Virus record (IMG/VR): IMGVR_UViG_3300030098_003098
Span: 1-28,862 of that record
Origin: a virus
Strand: one strand, 5' to 3'
Length of the DNA: 28,862 nucleotides
Of the stretch, positions 21,757 to 28,862 are shown piece after piece. The notes beneath the pieces were generated by a model that was not told the DNA's origin, ran no database searches, and saw only the letters and a list, made by a program, of their open reading frames with translations. The position numbers and the translations under genes are program-made. Each line of letters starts with the position of its first letter. Position 1 is the stretch's first letter.

Positions 21757-22038
21757 ATGTTAGATTTTTTAGTAAGCAATTCAACAATGATAGGTGGCAT
21801 TGGTAGTGGAGGTATAGTATTATACATCCTCAAGAAGATACCAAATGAAAGTATTTGCAGTGTAGTAGAAACTACTTTTGAAAGCCTTGGTAAGGTAATG
21901 ACTCTCGGATTAGGAAAGTGGCAGTTTTCTAAAAAGATTTGGAATAGTCAAATTGAGCCATGGTTTATAGATATTATAGATAATATTTTTGGTTCAGTAG
22001 TTAGAGGTTTTATTAAAGGGCTTAGAAGCGATAACTAA
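21757..22038 (+). CDS. Hypothetical protein with one membrane segment, 93 aa
   Basis: The N-terminus contains a Gly-rich hydrophobic segment (IGGIGSGGIVLYILKKIP, about residues 12-29) that could cross or dip into the membrane. The remainder is amphipathic (WQFSKKIWNSQIEPWFIDII) with several Trp residues and ends in GLRSDN. AGGAGG lies before the ATG and the stop overlaps the nozzle-like gene (TAATG). It could belong to the lysis group as a second holin or antiholin, or be a minor virion protein that inserts into the membrane during DNA entry. The sequence does not decide between these. Confidence 0.6.
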   Translation: MLDFLVSNSTMIGGIGSGGIVLYILKKIPNESICSVVETTFESLGKVMTLGLGKWQFSKKIWNSQIEPWFIDIIDNIFGSVVRGFIKGLRSDN

Positions 22039-25000
22039 TGGCTAAAGATGTTTTAAAGATAACAGATTTCAGTGGGGGTCAGAACGATAACTCTGACCCT
22101 CGTGATTTAAAGGGCAATGAAAGTGCTGAGATGGTAGATTTCCATGGTGATGAAAAAGGATTGCTTACTCCAATGGGAAGAACAAAATATTCTCCAGACT
22201 ATGGTAGTCCAAATGGAACTGTTATAAAGGGATATGGTGTACATACATATAATTCTGGATATGGAATGACTCCATCTTCAGGAGTTAAGTTTACACATAC
22301 ACACGTACAAGACCCTGCAGATGGCACAGCTGCAATGGCTAGTCCATGTAGTATTGCTACTCAGGCAAGTAATTCTAAGTTTGGTCAATATGTAGGGAAT
22401 ATATTAACACCAACTTCAGTTGAAGGTTATGTAAGTACTGGAAATCATCATTATGATACTATAACTGGATGGGACCATGTTGCTATAGGTATTTTTGCAC
22501 AGAAGTGGGAAGATTCTAATGGAGATGGAACTTTTGAAATATCTGGTAATCCTGTTCCTTTATTTGGGACAGCAGCTGCCTCAAGTGAATATAAATTATC
22601 TAGTGATACTGGTTATTCTACAGGGACTTTACATAATGGAAGTTCAGTTACTGCACATAAATGGAACTCTGATTCAGGAACAGTAACTACATATACAAAT
22701 GCTTCGGGAGGGTCTACAAGTTACAGTGCATCAAATTGGCTTGTTGTATTAGATGAAAACGATGATACTGAACTTATTACTGATATGGCAACCCTTGTTT
22801 TTGGAACTGGATTTGATAGCAGTCCAGATAATAATATTAATTATGTAGCTGGTCAAACAATAGCGAATGGATTAAGTGTGAGTTTTGAGAATATAGGGCA
22901 TAAACTGACTACAGCTATTCATACTGCAATAAATAGAAATACTTCAGTTTCTGGATTTGTAAGTGAAGTTATATTGACTAATGAGGATGGTGGAAATGAT
23001 AAGTTGAAAATAAGTCGCAATAGTTATTCTGGAGAAACCAATTCAACTATATGGACATTTTTTTCAAATTATCAAAGAACTGATGACTCTAATCATAAAA
23101 TTACAGCTTTAACTCCTGGCAGTGGAGAAATGGAAGGTAAAATTGTTATAAAAACTGCTGCTTTGACTTTAAATACTTTACCTGTAATAGATATTATTGA
23201 TGCAGGAGGAACAGGTCAAACTTTAGGTGATGCTCATCGTTGGTCAATTGGTGGTTTATTTGGTGGAGAGAATAATCATGATTGGGCAAATCATTCTTAT
23301 GTTTATGATTTAATAATGATAGCTGGTAATAGTCGAAAAGATAGCGATACAGGAGGAAGTGAACTTGCTCATTATCCATCAGGGAAGCCTTCTTTAGGAG
23401 GAACAATGGAATGGAATTTATCTGATAGAGGGTTAATGCATCTTTCATATCCTGGAGCTTTTGGAGAAGATACTTCTTTATGGTCTGGAAATAATATGGG
23501 TTGGCAAGAGTTAGGTGAAGCACAAGAATTAAATTATGCATCAAATATTGCTCATAACACTACAGGATATCTTGAATATGCTTTATATTATTTCAGTGCC
23601 CTTGGTAGTTCTAGATGGATTATGAATGAAATGCCTTGTGCATTAGGTAAGGGTAATCATAGCAAGAAACAAAAAGAAACATTGACTGCATCTGGAACTC
23701 CTGCAAGTGGTGATGCTTGGAATATTGATATAAATGGAACTACTCATACAGTAACTTATGGGGATACTGAAGCAGATGGAGGAACTTTAACGACAAGTCT
23801 TACTGAATGGGCTGATGAATTTGCTGATGATATTGAAGCAGGAGCTCAAGCTGGTGCAGTTGCTGCTACATCTGTTGATGAAGTATTGACTATAGAGTCA
23901 ACTACTGGAGGAGTATCAGCTTCTAATACTTCTTTTTCATTTGCTTCTTATTCAGATGCAAATAGAACATTAGAGAAAGTAGATGATGAGAGAATTGCAT
24001 ATATAAATCAAGCTGGAAAACTTCAAATATATTCGAATGATTTAAAGGGATGGTATGCAGGTAGTGCTATTAATACTTTAGGTTGGTCAGGAACAACTGC
24101 AATTAGACCAGTATTTTATTCTGAGGGCGGTGCATTAAGAATGTCAGATGGAAATTTCAGTAATAATAATGAATCTAAAGTAGTTAATTATTTTGAAACA
24201 GGAGATATATGTGGAGTACCTAATAATAAAATTGTAGGAAATCAATTAATGAATCAAGACTTATCTTGGAGAATTAATTTATCAGACTCAACATCTAAAA
24301 ATTCTTATACAATGCAATCAGGTAATGCTTCTGGTACTATGGGAATAATTAGAGCAGCAAGAGGAAGCACTGCTAGTGATTTTACAAATTGGGAAAATGA
24401 TACTAATTTAACTGGCCAAAGATGGAAGTTTACATTTAAAGCAACCACTGATACTGGAGGTTGGTTTGGGAAGCATAGGTTTTTCGCAAGTGCTGTTTAT
24501 TTTGATGGTTCTGAATCTTTGCCTACACATTCATTTACAAATGCTAATGTAGCAGCAAATCCTACTTATGATGATGATGATACTAATACTGTATGGGATT
24601 TTGGAACCGATGGAGTAACATTAGAAATAAGGCAAGTTTGTCATCCAGGTACATATGCAGCAGGAGAATGGTTATTTGATGAAAGAATGAGAGGTATTCG
24701 CTTATATCATGCAAAAGAAGATGACAATTATGGAATATATTATCATTTAGGTATGGTTGATTTTGTACATGGATTTAGAGATAGTAGGGGCTCTATTTTA
24801 AGTGAATGGTCGCGAGAAGGTAGCACAGCTAGATATACTTGCACAGGAGGTGGTGGAACTGGAACAACTGCAGGAAATACTGGAGTTACTATATACAATC
24901 CAAATGAAGACGATACTTTTGAATATATAACAGGATATGATAGTAACTCTACTGCATTGGCAGCAAAATATGCGACTGCTACTATTACTGGAAGAAGAGC

Positions 25001-25688
25001 TTGGATAGGTAATGTATCCTATGTTGATGAAACAGGTAATGAGCGTGTGCATAATGATAGAATAATAGCATCTCCTCCAAATATGTTTGATATATTTCCT
25101 ACACCTTATGGAGTAATAGATGTAGACACTAGTGATGGTGATGGCATTGTAGCTCTTCATTCTGCTCATGGTAGACTTCTGCAATTCAAACAAAGACATT
25201 TATATATTATTAATGTAGCTGATTCAGATTTAACAACTGCATTTTTAGAATCATCACATAATTTTAAAGGAGTTTCACATACGAATCATGTTGTAGAAGT
25301 AGATGATGGAATTGCATGGGCTAACAATAAAGGAGTTTATGTATATCGAGGTGATGATATAGAAAATTTAATGGTAAAGGATGAAGGCGACTCTCCTTAT
25401 AAAATGATAGAACAAAAAGCTTGGCAGAATTTCTTTTCAGATGATTCTATGGTTATATATAGTCCATTAGATAATCAATTAATAATTAAAAAATCTATTA
25501 CAGGTTCTGAGAATGATGCTGGAGATGTATATATGTATTCTTTTAATACTGAAAGTTGGGCTAAGGGTCTAGATAGAATGATTAATAATAAAGATTGTAC
25601 CAATTTTATAGTAATGCAAAATGGAGATGTTTTTACTTTAGCTAATGTAGCTGGCGATGATACAACAGATGGAGGGTCAATTAACTAA
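22038..25688 (+). CDS. Tail nozzle-like protein (tail tubular protein B type), 1216 aa
   Basis: The start (KITDFSGGQNDNSDPRDLKGNESAEMV...) contains the DPRDL-x3-E pattern that opens podovirus nozzle or stabilising proteins, and the C-terminal third (residues about 1020-1180) has propeller-like repeats, such as IVALHSAHGRLLQFKQRHLY, HNFKGVSHTNHVVEVDDGIA, WANNKGVYVYRGDDIENL and SPLDNQLIIKKS. T7 gp12, the reference member, is about 800 residues; the excess is explained by inserted beta domains, one at about 541-636 (GDAWNIDINGTTHTVTYGD) and another at about 235-355. The product probably forms the distal tube and carries adhesin-like modules. It overlaps both neighbours by one base. Confidence 0.7.
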   Translation: MAKDVLKITDFSGGQNDNSDPRDLKGNESAEMVDFHGDEKGLLTPMGRTKYSPDYGSPNGTVIKGYGVHTYNSGYGMTPSSGVKFTHTHVQDPADGTAAMASPCSIATQASNSKFGQYVGNILTPTSVEGYVSTGNHHYDTITGWDHVAIGIFAQKWEDSNGDGTFEISGNPVPLFGTAAASSEYKLSSDTGYSTGTLHNGSSVTAHKWNSDSGTVTTYTNASGGSTSYSASNWLVVLDENDDTELITDMATLVFGTGFDSSPDNNINYVAGQTIANGLSVSFENIGHKLTTAIHTAINRNTSVSGFVSEVILTNEDGGNDKLKISRNSYSGETNSTIWTFFSNYQRTDDSNHKITALTPGSGEMEGKIVIKTAALTLNTLPVIDIIDAGGTGQTLGDAHRWSIGGLFGGENNHDWANHSYVYDLIMIAGNSRKDSDTGGSELAHYPSGKPSLGGTMEWNLSDRGLMHLSYPGAFGEDTSLWSGNNMGWQELGEAQELNYASNIAHNTTGYLEYALYYFSALGSSRWIMNEMPCALGKGNHSKKQKETLTASGTPASGDAWNIDINGTTHTVTYGDTEADGGTLTTSLTEWADEFADDIEAGAQAGAVAATSVDEVLTIESTTGGVSASNTSFSFASYSDANRTLEKVDDERIAYINQAGKLQIYSNDLKGWYAGSAINTLGWSGTTAIRPVFYSEGGALRMSDGNFSNNNESKVVNYFETGDICGVPNNKIVGNQLMNQDLSWRINLSDSTSKNSYTMQSGNASGTMGIIRAARGSTASDFTNWENDTNLTGQRWKFTFKATTDTGGWFGKHRFFASAVYFDGSESLPTHSFTNANVAANPTYDDDDTNTVWDFGTDGVTLEIRQVCHPGTYAAGEWLFDERMRGIRLYHAKEDDNYGIYYHLGMVDFVHGFRDSRGSILSEWSREGSTARYTCTGGGGTGTTAGNTGVTIYNPNEDDTFEYITGYDSNSTALAAKYATATITGRRAWIGNVSYVDETGNERVHNDRIIASPPNMFDIFPTPYGVIDVDTSDGDGIVALHSAHGRLLQFKQRHLYIINVADSDLTTAFLESSHNFKGVSHTNHVVEVDDGIAWANNKGVYVYRGDDIENLMVKDEGDSPYKMIEQKAWQNFFSDDSMVIYSPLDNQLIIKKSITGSENDAGDVYMYSFNTESWAKGLDRMINNKDCTNFIVMQNGDVFTLANVAGDDTTDGGSIN

Positions 25689-26167
25689 TGTCTGCTACGC
25701 ATATAAGAGTTTGGGATAGGGATTATAGATTTACCTCTCAAGGATATATAGTTACTAAATTATTTGATATGGGTGACAGCACAACCATTAAAGATATTTA
25801 TAATATCATATTAGGTTTTCAAGGAATTACAAATATTAATATACAGGTAGATATTTATTATAGATTTACTCCAAGAGATGATTGGGTTAAATATGGGTCA
25901 AAAGGTATAGATATGCAAGCAGAAGGTACTTTAGAAATTAAACCTCAAAAATCTATTACTACAGATGGAAATAAGGTTGTAACTACTGTTGTTGATTCAA
26001 CTGGGGTTGATACTGAAATAGAATTTGTAAAATTGACAAATGTTAAAACAATACAATTTAAAATAGAATTAAATATGCCACTTAGTTATAGTTCAACTAT
26101 ATCCTTAACAGAACTTTCAATAGAATATCGAAAGCGTAGGAGTAAAAATATTGAAGTCTCGGAATGA
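25688..26167 (+). CDS. Hypothetical tail protein, 159 aa
   Basis: The protein is strand-rich (THIRVWDRDYRFTSQGYIVT, NINIQVDIYYRFTPRDDWV, IQFKIELNMPLSYSSTISL) and probably folds as a beta-sandwich. It sits between the nozzle-like gene and the fibre gene, a place suited to a protein that links fibres to the tail. Its ATG overlaps the preceding stop (TAATG) with GGAGGG upstream, and its 3' end overlaps the fibre gene by 17 bases. The C-terminus is basic (EYRKRRSKNIEVSE). No named family is recognised. Confidence 0.6.
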   Translation: MSATHIRVWDRDYRFTSQGYIVTKLFDMGDSTTIKDIYNIILGFQGITNINIQVDIYYRFTPRDDWVKYGSKGIDMQAEGTLEIKPQKSITTDGNKVVTTVVDSTGVDTEIEFVKLTNVKTIQFKIELNMPLSYSSTISLTELSIEYRKRRSKNIEVSE

Positions 26168-27614
26168 TAAAGGAAGATTAAAGGCTAAAAAAGATTTAAA
26201 TGCAGTTCAATCTAGAAAACAAAAGGTTGTAACTATAGGTCAAGGCTTTCCTGGAAAAATGGAAGGCCATGAAGGTGATATTGTCATTCGCAGAATACCT
26301 CAGAAAGGACTGCATTTATTTGCTAAGTATGGACAAAGATGGTATTCAATCCCCTTGGAAACTGCTTCAGAGTCAAAGACCGATAGAGATAGAATTATAA
26401 TTAAACCCAAAAATCCCAAAGAAAGTAATTTAGCTTATGAATTGCATAAAGTAGGGGAAGCTGTTAAGCTCACATTAGATGCTACTAGTAATCATTTATT
26501 CGGCAAAGGACTTACTAAGATTATTAGTTCTGATGGTACAGGGGTACAACTTAAAAATGATTCGGGCGTATTAAAGGTAAGAAATCTAGCTGATGATGCA
26601 GATGCGGAACTGAAAGCATCTAAACTAACTGTTTCTGCAGTTGCTGCTGCTGTTAATGAAATAGGAAAAGGAGCTAGTGATAATAAATATTTAACTGTGC
26701 ATGATGGGAGTGCTACTTATCATACTGTAATGGTTAATGATTCGGCTGTTGTTCAAACTAGTGGGGGAGGAACAGCATTAAAAATAGCAGATAATAATTT
26801 ATATATTGTAGATAATTCAGACAATACAAAGCTTGTTGATTTTCAAGTGAGCGGAGTTGATGCAGGTACTACACGAACTCTCACAATACCCAATGCTAAT
26901 GGTACGATAGCACTTACTTCTGATTCTGGAGGAGCTGTGTCTTTAGGATTAAACGATTTATCTGATGTTAGTTATTCTAGTGGCGATTTAACAATATCTA
27001 GCTTAGATAAAATTATTGCAGATGATTTTGTAGTAGACTCTGGAGCAAGTGTTGAACTTGACTCTCATAATGGTAATTTTGTAGCTAAAAAAGCAGGAAC
27101 AGAATTTAGTGCTGCTAATAGTTCTTATGCAGGTATGATATTAGGATATACTAGAATACAAAATGATGGCACTGGCACTGGCGATGCTTTAATTACAATG
27201 GATGCTACTTTAAGTGTATTGCAAACAGTAGCAGGTACAGATTTATCTGTCACTTTTAAAGCACCTCCATCAGGAAATGTAGAGATACAGATGATAGCAA
27301 GTCTTTATGCGTCTTCAAAAACTGTAGAACTTGCACTGTCTGATAATGCTACTTTTAATGAAGTTAATGAAATACATACTTATGATGCAGGTGCTCAAAG
27401 TTCTGATGAAACAGATGTAAATATGACTACTGTATCATTTGTAGTGACAGGTTTGACAGCAGGAAGTTCCTATACATATTATATTGGAGGTGCTGAAACA
27501 TCTTCAGGGACATCATATTTTAGACATGGTAGATTTAGAACAACAGGGACACATTATCCGCCAATTATTATAAAGGCAATAGCATTACCTGCTACAATCA
27601 CAACTGGACAATAG
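26151..27614 (+). CDS. Tail fibre protein, 487 aa, TTG start
   Basis: The N-terminal 75 residues are basic (RLKAKKDLNAVQSRKQK) and carry HEGDIVIRRI, probably the attachment part. The middle is built of short strand repeats typical of fibres (VDAGTTRTLTIPNANGTIAL, LGLNDLSDVSYSSGDLTIS). The last 165 residues form a compact beta-rich domain likely to bind the receptor. The start codon appears to be TTG 26151 with AGGAG eight bases upstream; the first in-frame ATG lies much later and would remove the basic N-terminus. It overlaps the previous gene by 17 bases. Functional assignment rests on composition, repeats and position. Confidence 0.7.
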   Translation: MKSRNDKGRLKAKKDLNAVQSRKQKVVTIGQGFPGKMEGHEGDIVIRRIPQKGLHLFAKYGQRWYSIPLETASESKTDRDRIIIKPKNPKESNLAYELHKVGEAVKLTLDATSNHLFGKGLTKIISSDGTGVQLKNDSGVLKVRNLADDADAELKASKLTVSAVAAAVNEIGKGASDNKYLTVHDGSATYHTVMVNDSAVVQTSGGGTALKIADNNLYIVDNSDNTKLVDFQVSGVDAGTTRTLTIPNANGTIALTSDSGGAVSLGLNDLSDVSYSSGDLTISSLDKIIADDFVVDSGASVELDSHNGNFVAKKAGTEFSAANSSYAGMILGYTRIQNDGTGTGDALITMDATLSVLQTVAGTDLSVTFKAPPSGNVEIQMIASLYASSKTVELALSDNATFNEVNEIHTYDAGAQSSDETDVNMTTVSFVVTGLTAGSSYTYYIGGAETSSGTSYFRHGRFRTTGTHYPPIIIKAIALPATITTGQ

Positions 27615-27689
27615 AAAATGGAAGTATTTTTTATTATGATATATATAGAGAAGAGTGGTATATTAGATTGATAAATAGGAGTTAATTTT

Positions 27690-28862
27690 ATGTCAGTTAG
27701 ACGATTACAACAAACTTATGGAGGTCGTGCTGCTTATAGGGGCCCAGTTAGGGCAGAAGCTGAATCTCCAGATGAAGAAAGTAAGGCTCTGTCTAATGCT
27801 TTTAAGATGACAGATGCTTTTGGGAAGTTATCTATTGCACATGATAAATTAGCTGATAGTAAAGTTGAAGATTCAGGACTCCTTACCGACAAATATAGTA
27901 TAAAAGTTCATGATGAATATGGTGGCGTAGATACAAAGCGGTTATTTAAAAAGTCTTCTTCTAGAACTGATTCTATAGGAATGACAGGCTATATTGAAGA
28001 TATATATCAACCTTCTTATCTTAGAGTTAAACCAGATGTAGAAGTTATGCAGGATTTAGCTTTTTCAAAGCTAGATGAAGTATTAGAAGTAAATCCTCAA
28101 CCAGATTATTTTGGTGGAGACTCTGAAGTATTTAAAGAGGTATTGAAAAATAAAGATGCTACTGGTCATGAATTTGCTAAAAAGTTATATCAACTAGCTG
28201 AAGAAGATGTAATAGTTTCTTTGAGTGAGAATGGCTTTAATGAGTCTGAGATAGCTCAAATAATGGATAAAAATACTAAAGATATAGCTGTTATACCTAA
28301 CTTAAAAAAAGAAAAGAAAGAACTTAATTCTAATACTGTAGAAGAACTTATTAGAAAGACTTCAGATGCAGATGTCGTCACTAAGATTTTAGATGAGATA
28401 AAAGACTTTAAAATTAAACCAATCGGTAGTAATTCAGAATTAGATGCACGAAATGCATTTATAAAAGAAGGTAGAATGCTTGCTAATGAAAAATGGAAAG
28501 ATGCAGGTATTAATCAGGGTCAAATTTTAAAAGATTATGAATCTATTGTTGATTATGCTAAGAAAAATAATCCTACTGAGTTTGGTAAAAGTAGTAAAGG
28601 ATTGACATTTATAAAAAGTCATGAGGATATTATACCTACCCCTGAAGAATTTGTAGATGCTTATGATAATCCAGAACTCACAAAAGATATTTTTGCCAAA
28701 TTAGGTATGGATACAGAAAGTAATCCTATATTATCAGACCCCAATTTTGGTGGATTGCAGTATGATGATTTGGCTAGTGCTAAAGATATTACTGATATAG
28801 GTATACAGGCTCCAGATGCAATTAGAAATTCTAATGATATTTTAAATGAAAGCAGTGGTTTA
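27690..28862 (+). CDS. Large hydrophilic protein, partial; possible internal virion protein
   Basis: The ORF starts at ATG 27690 with TAGGAG nine bases before it and is open to the window edge (391 codons seen, 3' end missing). The visible part is hydrophilic, charged and helix-rich, without signal peptide, membrane segment or enzyme motif (RLQQTYGGRAAYRGPVRAEA, HEFAKKLYQLAEEDVIVSL, NTVEELIRKTSDADVVTKIL). In short-tailed phages, long helical proteins encoded after the tail genes are commonly internal or ejection proteins that enter the cell with the DNA, and the length and position fit. Family membership cannot be stated from the visible part. Confidence 0.65.
   Translation, partial: MSVRRLQQTYGGRAAYRGPVRAEAESPDEESKALSNAFKMTDAFGKLSIAHDKLADSKVEDSGLLTDKYSIKVHDEYGGVDTKRLFKKSSSRTDSIGMTGYIEDIYQPSYLRVKPDVEVMQDLAFSKLDEVLEVNPQPDYFGGDSEVFKEVLKNKDATGHEFAKKLYQLAEEDVIVSLSENGFNESEIAQIMDKNTKDIAVIPNLKKEKKELNSNTVEELIRKTSDADVVTKILDEIKDFKIKPIGSNSELDARNAFIKEGRMLANEKWKDAGINQGQILKDYESIVDYAKKNNPTEFGKSSKGLTFIKSHEDIIPTPEEFVDAYDNPELTKDIFAKLGMDTESNPILSDPNFGGLQYDDLASAKDITDIGIQAPDAIRNSNDILNESSGL

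Noticed and set aside
23194-23544. 116-codon ORF antisense to the nozzle-like gene
   Set aside because: His/Leu/Asn-rich low-quality translation and no start signal; it is a shadow.
27618-27671. 17-codon ORF between fibre gene and the partial last gene
   Set aside because: No ribosome binding site and no overlap with neighbours; probably chance in an AT-rich spacer.

Overview
This window is part of the genome of a tailed double-stranded DNA virus, most likely a short-tailed (podovirus-like) phage of a bacterium. Large and small terminase, a P22-type portal, scaffold, major capsid protein, connector proteins, a nozzle-like tail protein and fibre genes follow one another on the + strand. No tape-measure, tail-tube or sheath gene is present. 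The DNA is AT-rich, genes are packed with 1-11 base overlaps, and most late genes have AAGGAG-like ribosome binding sites, which points to a bacterial host. Phages with this gene order and with LamG-type fibre domains are well known from aquatic environments; that habitat is an inference. No host gene, tRNA, insertion sequence or CRISPR array was seen.

Layout. Positions 132-2218 carry eight small genes on the - strand, two of them only 51-52 codons long, mostly translationally coupled. Positions 2219-2755 form a divergent control region: a candidate - strand promoter near 2378-2404, several stem-loops, and a candidate + strand promoter (2721-2749) whose -35 box sits inside a perfect palindrome. 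From 2756 to the right edge everything is on the + strand. The packaging module (2756-5648) is followed by portal, scaffold, capsid and three small surface-type proteins (5690-11746). After a strong hairpin (11767-11794) come head-tail connector genes (11817-14460). An adsorption block with LamG and carbohydrate-binding-like domains follows (14518-20098). Next is a lysis and accessory block (20100-22038) with an E-C-T type lysozyme, small membrane proteins, a metallophosphoesterase and an AT-hook-like basic peptide. A tail block (22038-27614) contains a 1216-residue nozzle-like protein and a fibre. A large hydrophilic protein, possibly an internal virion protein, runs off the right end.

How the parts work together. 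TerS and TerL load DNA through the portal into a capsid built from scaffold and major capsid protein. Small surface proteins probably decorate the shell. The connector and nozzle proteins close the head and form the short tail. LamG/CBM proteins and the fibre probably bind surface glycans, and the lysozyme with a small membrane protein releases progeny.

The points most worth a second look are: an apparent leaderless promoter-operator at the start of the late operon; a hairpin that encloses the ribosome binding site of the capsid gene; a metallophosphoesterase whose catalytic N-terminus lies upstream of any ATG; and a connector gene that appears split exactly at a short cysteine motif.
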